Shown here piece by piece: positions 1-7,357 of a stretch of DNA of 64,000 nt. The translations under genes and the position numbers were made by a program. The notes under the pieces were generated by a model. The model was not told where the DNA came from and did no database searches. It worked only from the letters and a program-made list of their open reading frames with translations. Position 1 is the first letter of the stretch, and each line of letters begins with the position of its first letter. The stretch is from CAKRJP01 sp963597615 (GTDB lineage: Bacteria; Bacillota; Clostridia; Lachnospirales; Lachnospiraceae): contig CAVBQS010000024.1 of assembly GCA_963597615.1 (NCBI GenBank), positions 62,001 to 126,000 of the forward strand, read 5' to 3'.

Positions 1-2
1 GT

Positions 3-1175
3 AATGATCGCAAACTGGAAAACATCCCGGCAGGTCCTATAGGTATTATCGCTATTGACGGTTGCCAGATTATGGGAAATAAGGTAAACAACTACCTGGT
101 ACAGTGGAGACATGAGGATGGCCCAGAATTCAAGAATGATATTGTTTTTAGTGGATACGAGAAAGACAATTATTTGATCCCGACAAAACTTCCAAGATTT
201 GGTTCTGGTGAAGCCAAGGGAAGTATTGAAGAGTCTGTAAGAGGACGGGATATCTATATTATGGTAGATGTATGTAATTACAGTCTTACCTACAACATGA
301 ATGGACATGAAAATCATATGTCCCCAGATGATCACTATCAGAACTTGAAGCGTGTGATTGCGGCAATTGGAGGAAAGGCAAAGAGAATTACAGTTATTAT
401 GCCTTTCTTGTATGAAAGCCGTCAGCACAAGAGAAGCAGCAGAGAGTCTTTGGACTGCGCACTGGCTTTACAGGAATTGGTAGGAATGGGTGTAGATAAT
501 ATTATTACCTTTGATGCCCATGACCCAAGAGTACAGAACGCAATTCCTTTGCATGGATTTGAAACCGTCCGTCCTACTTATCAGTTTGTAAAAGCCTTGC
601 TTCGTAATTTCACAGACTTAAAAGTGGACAGTGAACATATGATGGCAATCAGTCCAGATGAGGGTGCTACAGAGAGAGCTGTATACCTTGCTAACGTATT
701 GAACCTGGATATGGGTATGTTCTACAAGAGAAGAGATTATACGAAGATTGTAAATGGACGTAATCCAATTGTAGCCCATGAATTTTTAGGATCTTCTGTA
801 GAAGGCAAGGATGTAATCGTTTTAGATGATATGATTTCCTCAGGAGACAGTATTTTGGATGTAGCTCGTCAGCTCAAACAGCGCAAGGCAAAAAGAGTTT
901 TTGCAGCTGCAACCTTTGGCCTGTTTACCAACGGACTGAAGAAGTTTGATGAGGCCTATGAAGAGGGAATTATTGACGCAGTTCTTACTACCAATCTGAT
1001 TTATCAGACACCGGAGCTTTTAGAGCGACCCTACTACATTAGTTGCGGTATGAGTAAATATGTGGCACTCTTAATCGATACTTTGAATCACGACGGTTCC
1101 ATCAGTGATATTTTAAATCCAAGCGAGCGTATTCAGGATGTAACCATTCGTTACAAAAATGGAGAGACAATTTAG
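3..1175 (+). CDS. prs: Ribose-phosphate pyrophosphokinase, 5' end cut by the window
   Basis: Makes PRPP from ribose-5-phosphate and ATP, the cytoplasmic precursor for nucleotides, histidine and tryptophan. The frame is open from base 3, so the true start lies before the window; the in-frame ATG at 72 falls inside conserved sequence and has no ribosome binding site. Counting from that ATG, the substrate/metal segment DAHDPR is at about 148-153, SPDEGATERA at about 194-203 with the KRR loop soon after, and the PRPP loop DDMISSGDS at about 252-260. At more than 390 residues it is longer than classical Prs (about 315), and the PRPP loop departs from the usual DDMIDT(G/A)GT. This fits the divergent long Prs of Lachnospiraceae. 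Family assignment is firm; enzymatic detail is inferred. Confidence 0.9.
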   Translation, partial: NDRKLENIPAGPIGIIAIDGCQIMGNKVNNYLVQWRHEDGPEFKNDIVFSGYEKDNYLIPTKLPRFGSGEAKGSIEESVRGRDIYIMVDVCNYSLTYNMNGHENHMSPDDHYQNLKRVIAAIGGKAKRITVIMPFLYESRQHKRSSRESLDCALALQELVGMGVDNIITFDAHDPRVQNAIPLHGFETVRPTYQFVKALLRNFTDLKVDSEHMMAISPDEGATERAVYLANVLNLDMGMFYKRRDYTKIVNGRNPIVAHEFLGSSVEGKDVIVLDDMISSGDSILDVARQLKQRKAKRVFAAATFGLFTNGLKKFDEAYEEGIIDAVLTTNLIYQTPELLERPYYISCGMSKYVALLIDTLNHDGSISDILNPSERIQDVTIRYKNGETI

Positions 1176-1232
1176 TTTTTTGGGGAACTTTCTCAACTTG
1201 CTGATAGAAAAACATAAAAAAGGAGAAGAGAC

Positions 1233-2675
1233 ATGGCAAAAGAAAAGAAATTAGTCAAAAACATTACACCACGTGACGTGGATTTCGCACAGTGGTACAC
1301 CGACGTTGTTAGGGAGGCTGAGCTTTGCGATTATTCCAGCGTAAAGGGATGTTTAAACTATCTGCCAAATGGCTATGCCATCTGGGAGAGAATTCAGGCT
1401 GACTTAGACAGACGTTTTAAAGAAACCGGAGTAGAAAATGTATATCTGCCATGTCTGATTCCCGAGAGCCTTCTTCAGAAGGAGAAAGACCATATTGAAG
1501 GATTTGCACCAGAGGTAGCATGGGTAACCCACGGAGGAACTGAGAGACTTCAGGAGAAGATGTGTATCCGTCCAACCTCTGAGACCTTATTCTGCGATCT
1601 TTGGTCAAGAACAGTACAGTCCTATAGAGACCTTCCAAAGGTATGGAACCAGTGGAATTCTGTACTTCGTTGGGAGAAGACCACAAGACCTTTCCTCCGT
1701 TCAAGAGAATTCTTGTGGCAGGAAGGTCATACCATCCATGCAACCTACGAGGAGGCAGAGGAGCGTACCATCCAGATGTTCCATGTATATGAAGATTGCT
1801 ACCGTGAAACCATGGCCATTCCTTTCGTATCCGGAAGAAAGGCAGAGCATGAGAAGTTTGCGGGCGCACAGGACACTTATACTATCGAGGCATTGATGCA
1901 TGATGGTAAGGCGTTACAGTCAGCTACCAGCCACTTCTTTGGAAGTGCCTTCCCAGACGCCTTTGGTATCAAGTATGTAGATAAAGATGGTCAGTTAAAG
2001 AGTGTATACGAGACTTCTTGGGGATGGTCCACTAGAAGTATCGGAGCTCTTATCATGGTACATAGTGACGATGATGGTTTGGTATTGCCACCACATGTTG
2101 CCCCAATTGAGTGCCGCGTGATTCCAGTTGCGCAGCATAAGGAAGGGGTTTTAGACCGTGCAAATGACTTGCTGGCAGAATTAAAGGCAGCAGGATACCG
2201 TGTAAATATTGACGATTCAGAGAAGAGCCCAGGATGGAAGTTCTCTGAGCAGGAGATTGTAGGAATCCCAACTCGTATTGAGATTGGACCAAAGGATATT
2301 GAAAATAATCAGGCAGTAATCGTTCGAAGAGATACCCGTGAGAAGTACTTTGTTCCTTTGGATGAGATTACTGTGAAGCTTCGTGAGATCTTAGAGCAGA
2401 TGCAGGAAGATATGTATCATCGCGCAGAAGAATTCCTTCAAAGTCATATTGATACAGCTACCAATATGGATGAGATGAAAGAGAAATTCAATGCCAACAG
2501 AGGCTTTGTAAAAGCTTGCTGGTGTGGAGATCCTGCATGTGAGGATGAAGTAAAGGCAGCTACAGGCGGAGCGGCAACTAGATGCTTGATCGAAGATGAG
2601 GACATGATCTCTGATAGCTGTATTTGGTGTGGAAAACCAGCAAAACAGATGGCTTACTGGGGAAAATCTTACTAG
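1233..2675 (+). CDS. proS: Prolyl-tRNA synthetase (short, archaeal/eukaryotic type)
   Basis: Charges tRNA-Pro with proline in the cytoplasm. At 480 aa without the bacterial editing insertion, it belongs to the compact archaeal/eukaryotic-type ProRS common in Clostridia. Class II signatures are visible: RPTSE with the following motif-2 region (FLRSREFLWQEGHT) and motif-3 sequence GWSTRSIGALIM. An anticodon-binding domain follows, then a C-terminal Cys-rich zinc-like region (CWCGDPAC and CIWCGKPA). The start ATG is preceded by AAGGAGAAG at proper spacing. It lies 57 nt after prs and 34 nt before cca, so it may be cotranscribed with either. Nothing is truncated. Confidence 0.96.
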   Translation: MAKEKKLVKNITPRDVDFAQWYTDVVREAELCDYSSVKGCLNYLPNGYAIWERIQADLDRRFKETGVENVYLPCLIPESLLQKEKDHIEGFAPEVAWVTHGGTERLQEKMCIRPTSETLFCDLWSRTVQSYRDLPKVWNQWNSVLRWEKTTRPFLRSREFLWQEGHTIHATYEEAEERTIQMFHVYEDCYRETMAIPFVSGRKAEHEKFAGAQDTYTIEALMHDGKALQSATSHFFGSAFPDAFGIKYVDKDGQLKSVYETSWGWSTRSIGALIMVHSDDDGLVLPPHVAPIECRVIPVAQHKEGVLDRANDLLAELKAAGYRVNIDDSEKSPGWKFSEQEIVGIPTRIEIGPKDIENNQAVIVRRDTREKYFVPLDEITVKLREILEQMQEDMYHRAEEFLQSHIDTATNMDEMKEKFNANRGFVKACWCGDPACEDEVKAATGGAATRCLIEDEDMISDSCIWCGKPAKQMAYWGKSY

Positions 2676-2709
2676 GATAAATCTTATATAAATCTTATTA
2701 GGAACGGAT

Positions 2710-4053
2710 ATGAAAATAAACTTACCGGAAAAAGTGAATCAGATCATACATAAATTGCAGGCAAATGGCTATGAGGCCTATGCAGTGGGAGGCTGTGTAA
2801 GAGACTCCTTATTAGGCAGAGTGCCTGAGGATTGGGATATTACCACCTCTGCCCTGCCTGAGGAAACCAAGGCCCTGTTTTCCCATACCTTCGATACGGG
2901 GATCGAACACGGTACCGTAACGGTCTTGCTTGATAAAGATACTTTTGAGGTTACTACCTACCGGATTGATGGAAAGTATGAAGACAGCAGACACCCTTTG
3001 GAGGTAACCTTTACCAGAAGCCTTACAGAAGACTTGCTGCGACGGGACTTTACTATCAATGCCATGGCCTACAATGATGACTCTGGAATTATTGATAAGT
3101 TTGGCGGATTTAAGGATTTAGCAGATCATCGGATTAGATGTGTTGGAAAAGCCCAGGAGCGCTTCTCTGAGGATGCTCTAAGGATTCTTCGTGGGGTTCG
3201 ATTTGCAGCCCAACTGGGGTTTGAAATTGATCCGGCTACTAAGGTGGGCATGAGAAAACTTGCACCTACTTTGGCCAATATCAGTGCAGAGAGAATCCAG
3301 GTGGAACTAATCAAAATGCTATGCGGTAAGAATCCGGACCGTATACGAGAGGCCTATGAACTTGGGATCACAAAAGTATTTTTTCCAGAGTTTGACCGAA
3401 TGATGGAGACTTCCCAGGAGAATCCCCATCATATGTATTCTGTTGGAGAGCATACCATACATGCCCTTTGCAATGTTCCGGCAGACAAGGTCCTTCGCCT
3501 GACCATGCTTTTTCATGATGTAGGGAAACCGGCTATGAAAACCATAGATGAAGATGGAATTGCCCATTTCTGTGGCCATCCTCTTCAGGGAGCCCGCATG
3601 ACAAGAGAAATCATGCACCGTTTAAAATTTGATAATGATACCCTGAAAAAAGTGACACGCTTGGTAGAGGTTCATGATTACCGGATGCCGGCCACCCATA
3701 AAAATGTACGGCGAGCCATGAACAGGATAGGAGAAGATTTATTCCCCTACTATATCCAGATAAGAAAAGCTGATACTTTAGCCCAGAGTGATTACAAAAG
3801 GCAGGAGAAGCTGGATAATATAGCTCAGATCGAGGCAATTTACAAAGAAATCTTAGCTTTAGGACAATGTGTCTCTCTAAAAGATTTGGCAATTACCGGA
3901 AGTGATCTGATTGCAGCTGGAATGGCTCCTGGAAAAGAAATTGGAGAGACTTTAAGAAGGCTCTTGGAACTAGTGATCGAAGAGCCGGAACTTAATACAA
4001 AAGAAGAACTTTTGAAACGAAGTTCACAAAGCTCCTCCCCCACAGCTTCCTAA
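2710..4053 (+). CDS. cca: CCA tRNA nucleotidyltransferase with HD domain
   Basis: Adds or repairs the 3'-terminal CCA of tRNAs. The class II nucleotidyltransferase core has GGCVRD at residues 27-32, the catalytic DWD pair at 41-43, and the RRDFTINAMAYN segment at about 107-118. An RNA-binding middle region follows. A C-terminal HD phosphohydrolase domain shows MLFHDVGKP at about 264-272 plus a later HDYR. HD-containing CCA enzymes often carry 2',3'-cyclic phosphodiesterase or phosphatase activity; this is inferred for this copy. The ATG is preceded by AGGAACGGAT. A gap of about 250 nt separates it from hup. Confidence 0.93.
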   Translation: MKINLPEKVNQIIHKLQANGYEAYAVGGCVRDSLLGRVPEDWDITTSALPEETKALFSHTFDTGIEHGTVTVLLDKDTFEVTTYRIDGKYEDSRHPLEVTFTRSLTEDLLRRDFTINAMAYNDDSGIIDKFGGFKDLADHRIRCVGKAQERFSEDALRILRGVRFAAQLGFEIDPATKVGMRKLAPTLANISAERIQVELIKMLCGKNPDRIREAYELGITKVFFPEFDRMMETSQENPHHMYSVGEHTIHALCNVPADKVLRLTMLFHDVGKPAMKTIDEDGIAHFCGHPLQGARMTREIMHRLKFDNDTLKKVTRLVEVHDYRMPATHKNVRRAMNRIGEDLFPYYIQIRKADTLAQSDYKRQEKLDNIAQIEAIYKEILALGQCVSLKDLAITGSDLIAAGMAPGKEIGETLRRLLELVIEEPELNTKEELLKRSSQSSSPTAS

Positions 4054-4164
4054 AATCTAGGGATTCTTATTTGCGGGTTGACAAGATATTGTACTTCAAC
4101 AAGAAGAAAGCCACAAGAGGGTCGAAAAACCTTGAAAAATCAAGGAAAACCGCGATTTTTTTAC

Positions 4165-4193
4165 TTGACAACCCATATAAAAATCGTTATAAC
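4165..4193 (+). promoter_or_regulatory. Sigma-A promoter of hup
   Basis: TTGACA (4165-4170), a 17-nt spacer and TATAAC (4188-4193). Initiation near 4200 would give a leader of about 100 nt before the hup ATG. Confidence 0.75.
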
Positions 4194-4250
4194 TGATACA
4201 TAGGCGCTTTCGCAGACTGTTCAGGCGAAGGCCAGACGTATATCAGTTAT
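4189..4250. repeat. Inverted repeat spanning the hup promoter and leader
   Basis: ATAACTGATA at 4189-4198 is matched exactly by its reverse complement TATCAGTTAT at 4241-4250; TTCGC/GCGAA can pair inside. The left arm overlaps the -10 box, so the repeat is more likely a DNA-level operator or partial leader structure than a simple terminator. Function unknown. Confidence 0.5.
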
Positions 4251-4301
4251 ATGTAGATATTGAGAGATCCTATGAAGATAATAAAGAGGAGGAAGTAATC
4301 C

Positions 4302-4574
4302 ATGAACAAAACTGAGTTAGTAGCAGCAATTGCTGATCGTGCTGAGATTTCTAAGAAGGACGCTGAGAAGGCTTTAAAGGCATTTGTTGACGTAGTAACA
4401 GAAGAACTTAAGAAGGATAATAAAGTACAGATCGTAGGCTTTGGTACATTCGAGACAAGTCAGAGAGCTGCAAGAGAGGGAAGAAATCCTCAGACAGGCA
4501 AGACTATGAAGATTGAAGCTTGCAAGGCTCCAAAGTTCAAAGCTGGCAAGGCTTTAAAGGATGCTGTTAACTAA
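4302..4574 (+). CDS. hup: HU-family DNA-binding protein
   Basis: A 90-aa nucleoid protein of the HU/IHF family that bends and compacts DNA as a dimer. The N-terminal helical dimerisation half (MNKTELVAAIADRAEISKK) is followed by GFGTFETSQRAAREGRNPQTG, where the flexible DNA-contacting arm carries the conserved RNPQTGK at about 61-67. Length is exactly that of typical HU. The start has AAAGAGGAGGAAGT upstream. It is monocistronic: its own consensus promoter lies upstream and a strong hairpin terminator directly downstream. The roughly 100-nt leader with an inverted repeat is unusual for such a small gene and may mediate control. Confidence 0.96.
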   Translation: MNKTELVAAIADRAEISKKDAEKALKAFVDVVTEELKKDNKVQIVGFGTFETSQRAAREGRNPQTGKTMKIEACKAPKFKAGKALKDAVN

Positions 4575-4600
4575 TCGTTTTCGATAGTTGCGTGATAATG

Positions 4601-4634
4601 AAGGCAGGGAGTTTTATGCTCTCTGCCTTTTATA
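4601..4634 (+). terminator. Intrinsic terminator of hup
   Basis: AAGGCAGGGAG (4601-4611) pairs with CTCTCTGCCTT (4619-4629) with one G-U, loop of 7, followed by a T-rich tail. Confidence 0.85.
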
Positions 4635-4665
4635 ATTTTATTTTGGGAAAAAGGAGAAAGTTAAA

Positions 4666-4905
4666 ATGAGATTGGATAAATTTTTGAAGGTTTCTCGCTT
4701 GATCAAACGCAGAACCGTTGCCAACGAAGCCTGTGATGCAGGCCGGGTGCTGGTAAATGGAAATGTGGCTAAGGCCTCTGTAAAGGTAAAACCAGGAGAT
4801 GTAATTGAGATACAATTCGGCACCAAGACCGTGAAGGTGGAAGTCTTGGATATTAAGGACACTACCAAGAAGGAAGAGGCAGGAGACCTCTTTAAATATT
4901 TATAG
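4666..4905 (+). CDS. rqcP: S4-domain RNA-binding protein, RqcP/Hsp15-like
   Basis: A 79-aa protein consisting almost entirely of one S4 RNA-binding domain (MRLDKFLKVSRLIKRRT... ending in a short acidic tail). It matches the YabO/RqcP family, which in Bacillus helps the ribosome quality-control factor RqcH add C-terminal alanine tails on stalled large subunits. The neighbourhood supports this: in Firmicutes this gene commonly sits between hup-type genes and divIC. The ATG is preceded by AAAAAGGAGAAAG. The fold is clear; the precise role is by homology. Confidence 0.85.
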   Translation: MRLDKFLKVSRLIKRRTVANEACDAGRVLVNGNVAKASVKVKPGDVIEIQFGTKTVKVEVLDIKDTTKKEEAGDLFKYL

Positions 4906-4922
4906 AATCTTGAGGGAAGTTC

Positions 4923-4951
4923 TTGAATTTGTAAATAAAAAAAGTTATGAT
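4923..4951 (+). promoter_or_regulatory. Putative promoter upstream of divIC
   Basis: TTGAAT (4923-4928), 17-nt spacer, TATGAT (4946-4951). Spacing is optimal and both boxes are near consensus. Confidence 0.55.
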
Positions 4952-5050
4952 GTTGATATTGAAGTTGAATAAAGGACCTAGTCCTACATCAACAAGGTTG
5001 AGGAATAAAGGCTGGTAGGGGTGCCGGCTAATTATAAGGGTGAGTATAAG

Positions 5051-5377
5051 ATGAGTAAGAATAGACGCAGAAGGTCTAGGAGAAGGAAAACTAGCAGGCG
5101 TGCTTCAGGCCAGACAATCAGTGTACTGAGCGTTTGCGTAGTTGTAATCCTCTTGATTGTCATGGTATCTGTAAGTAGTGTGACCTTGCAGGCTAAGGAT
5201 AAATCTTTGGCAGCTCAGGAAACGGAGCTAAAAGAACAGATTGAGACAGAGAAGACCCGCTCGGAAGAGATCGATGAGTTAGAAGACTACGTAGGTACTG
5301 ACGAATATATTGAGAGTGTGGCCAAGGAAAAGTTGGGATTGGTACACGAGGGAGAAATCGTGTTTAAGTCGGAATAA
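5051..5377 (+). CDS. divIC: Septum formation initiator, DivIC/FtsB family
   Basis: A small bitopic division protein of 108 aa. The Arg-rich cytoplasmic N-terminus (MSKNRRRRSRRRK) is followed by one membrane helix at about residues 25-45, then an extracellular coiled coil (AAQETELKEQIETEKTRSEE) and a short C-terminal segment with EYIESVAKEKLGLVHEGE, typical of DivIC/FtsB. In the divisome it pairs with FtsL and DivIB/FtsQ. I chose ATG 5051, behind AAGGGTGAG, over the in-frame GTG at 5021, whose upstream spacing is poor. Order rqcP-divIC-tilS-hpt-ftsH is the usual Firmicutes arrangement. Confidence 0.85.
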   Translation: MSKNRRRRSRRRKTSRRASGQTISVLSVCVVVILLIVMVSVSSVTLQAKDKSLAAQETELKEQIETEKTRSEEIDELEDYVGTDEYIESVAKEKLGLVHEGEIVFKSE

Positions 5378-5383
5378 TCATGG

Positions 5384-5414
5384 GGCTTTAGGAAGAGATT
5401 CCTGAAGCCTTTTT
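5384..5414 (+). terminator. Intrinsic terminator between divIC and tilS
   Basis: GGCTTTAGGAA (5384-5394) pairs with TTCCTGAAGCC (5399-5409) around a GAGA loop, followed by TTTTT (5410-5414). The tilS start lies only 18 nt beyond the T tract, so tilS needs readthrough or a promoter inside this region. Confidence 0.88.
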
Positions 5415-5432
5415 GTGTACTGGGAGTTGCGT

Positions 5433-6830
5433 ATGTATAACAAAGTAAAAAGATACATAGAAGAAGAAGGAATGTTAGAAAAAGGAGATCGGCTAGTGGT
5501 AGGCATTTCCGGTGGGGCGGATTCTGTATGCCTGACTCATATTTTGTGGAGACTAAAAAAAGACTATGACTTATCCCTGGTGGGGGTTCATGTCCACCAC
5601 GGCCTTCGGGGAGAGGCGGCCCAGGAAGATGCAGAGTTTTCAGAAAGATTTTGTGAAGACCTAAAGATCCCTTTTTACCTATACCGTGAAGATGTAAAAA
5701 CTTATGCAAAAAAACAAGGACTTACGGTAGAAGAAGCAGGGAGGAATGTAAGGCGCCAGGTCTTTAAGGAAGTGGCAGCATCCTTAGAAGAGAAAGGGCC
5801 TGTTGAAAGAAAAGTGAAAATCGCTTTGGCCCATCATAAAAATGACAATGCAGAGACCTTGCTTTGGAATCTGTGTCGTGGCAGTGGCCTTCGGGGCATG
5901 GGAGGAATTTCCCCTGTGGAAGGAAATTATATACGGCCCCTTCTTGGAGTGGACCGAGAAGAAATCGAAGATTATTTAAGGCAGGAAAAGCTTTCTTACC
6001 AGACAGATGAAAGCAACCTGGAGGACCATTATACAAGAAATAAAATTAGGCACCATGTGATTCCCTATTTGGAACAAGAGCTAAACTTGCAGACTGTGGA
6101 CCACATGTCAGACCTTGCCAGGCAAATGCGAAGTTTAGAGACCTATGTCCATAAGCAGGTGGAAAAGGAATTGTCCCTTTGCTTTAGCATGGAAAAAGAG
6201 GAAGACTATAAGAAAAGTCTGCTTTTAAAAAGTCCTTTTGAAGAGGTGGATGAGGCTTTAAAACCTTACATCTTTCGCGAAGTGATTGAAAGGATGATAG
6301 GAAAACAAAAGGATATTACAGGAAAACATATAGAAATTTTAGGAGACCTGCTGCAGCGCCAGGTGGGAAGACGAGTGGAGCTTCCTTACGGGCTGAAGGT
6401 AAGGAGAGTCTATGAAGGCTTGGAATTTGAGGTAGGAACCATCCCTGGGCCAATTATAGAGAACTCCGAAAAACTATGGGCAATCCGTACATTTTCAAGG
6501 GAAGCTGGACCTGTATTATTTCCGAAAAGCATCTACACGAAATGGTTTGATTATGATATAATTAGCAATGCTGTTACGATTCGACACAGAACGACAGGAG
6601 ATTACATAACCATAAATAAAGAAGGAAGGACCCAGACGCTGAAACAGTATTTCGTTAATCAGAAGATTCCGGCAGAAAAGAGGGATCAAATCTGGCTGGT
6701 GGCAGATGGGCATCATATTTTATGGGTCGTGGGATATAGACAGAATCAATTTTATCAAATAACAGAAGAAACCAGCCAGGTGCTGGAGATCACATTTCGC
6801 GGAGGAGAAAACAATGGCAGAGAGAATTAA
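5433..6830 (+). CDS. tilS: tRNA(Ile)-lysidine synthetase
   Basis: Converts the wobble cytidine of the AUA-reading tRNA-Ile to lysidine, using ATP and lysine; essential for Met/Ile decoding. The N-terminal PP-loop ATPase has SGGADS at about residues 27-32, followed by VHVHHGLRG and LAHHKNDNAETLLW, all hallmark TilS segments. The C-terminal half carries the RHRTTGDYI and LKQYFVNQKIP pattern of the tRNA-binding TilS-C domain. Start ATG 5433 sits behind GGGAG; the GTG at 5415 lacks a binding site. The 3' end overlaps hpt by 17 nt, implying translational coupling. Confidence 0.93.
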   Translation: MYNKVKRYIEEEGMLEKGDRLVVGISGGADSVCLTHILWRLKKDYDLSLVGVHVHHGLRGEAAQEDAEFSERFCEDLKIPFYLYREDVKTYAKKQGLTVEEAGRNVRRQVFKEVAASLEEKGPVERKVKIALAHHKNDNAETLLWNLCRGSGLRGMGGISPVEGNYIRPLLGVDREEIEDYLRQEKLSYQTDESNLEDHYTRNKIRHHVIPYLEQELNLQTVDHMSDLARQMRSLETYVHKQVEKELSLCFSMEKEEDYKKSLLLKSPFEEVDEALKPYIFREVIERMIGKQKDITGKHIEILGDLLQRQVGRRVELPYGLKVRRVYEGLEFEVGTIPGPIIENSEKLWAIRTFSREAGPVLFPKSIYTKWFDYDIISNAVTIRHRTTGDYITINKEGRTQTLKQYFVNQKIPAEKRDQIWLVADGHHILWVVGYRQNQFYQITEETSQVLEITFRGGENNGREN

Positions 6831-7341
6831 AGTTTTAGTACCGGAAGAAGACGTGAATAAAAGAATCAAAGATCTTGGAGAACAGATCAGTAAGGACTAT
6901 GAGGGAAAGCAGATCCATATGATCTGTATTTTAAAGGGTGGAGTATTCTTTATGTGCGAATTAGCAAAGAGAATCAGCGTGCCTGTAACCATGGATTTTA
7001 TGAGCGTAAGCAGCTATGGAGACGGAACCGTTTCTAGTGGTGTAGTTCGTATTGCCAAGGATTTAGATGAGTCTTTGGAAGGAAAAGATGTGCTGATCGT
7101 TGAGGATATCATTGATTCCGGAAGAACTCTTTACTATCTCATCGATGTACTTCAGAAGAGAAATCCGAACAGCATTAAGCTTTGTACCCTTCTTGACAAG
7201 CCGGAGCGTCGTGTAAAGGACGTTAAGGTGGATTATGTAGGACTGGACATTCCTGATGAATTTGTTGTAGGATTTGGCCTTGACTACATGCAGAAATATA
7301 GAAATCTTCCATACATCGGCGTAGTGGAAGGTGTAGAGTAG
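6814..7341 (+). CDS. hpt: Hypoxanthine phosphoribosyltransferase
   Basis: Salvages hypoxanthine (and usually guanine) with PRPP to give IMP or GMP in the cytoplasm. The 175-aa protein shows the type I phosphoribosyltransferase PRPP loop VEDIIDSGRTL at about 96-106, the ILKGGVFF pyrophosphate-binding segment at about 39-46, and the C-terminal DEFVVGFGLDY purine-binding segment. It starts inside the tilS 3' end behind GGAGGAG and is followed after 16 nt by ftsH. The tilS-hpt-ftsH order is highly conserved in Firmicutes and supports the assignment. Confidence 0.95.
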   Translation: MAERIKVLVPEEDVNKRIKDLGEQISKDYEGKQIHMICILKGGVFFMCELAKRISVPVTMDFMSVSSYGDGTVSSGVVRIAKDLDESLEGKDVLIVEDIIDSGRTLYYLIDVLQKRNPNSIKLCTLLDKPERRVKDVKVDYVGLDIPDEFVVGFGLDYMQKYRNLPYIGVVEGVE

Positions 7342-7357
7342 GAAGGAGTAAGGCAAT

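Noticed and set aside
4130..4145. Small hairpin CCTTG/CAAGG before hup as the cca terminator
   Set aside because: Only five pairs, and the T run is 11 nt away; too weak to call.
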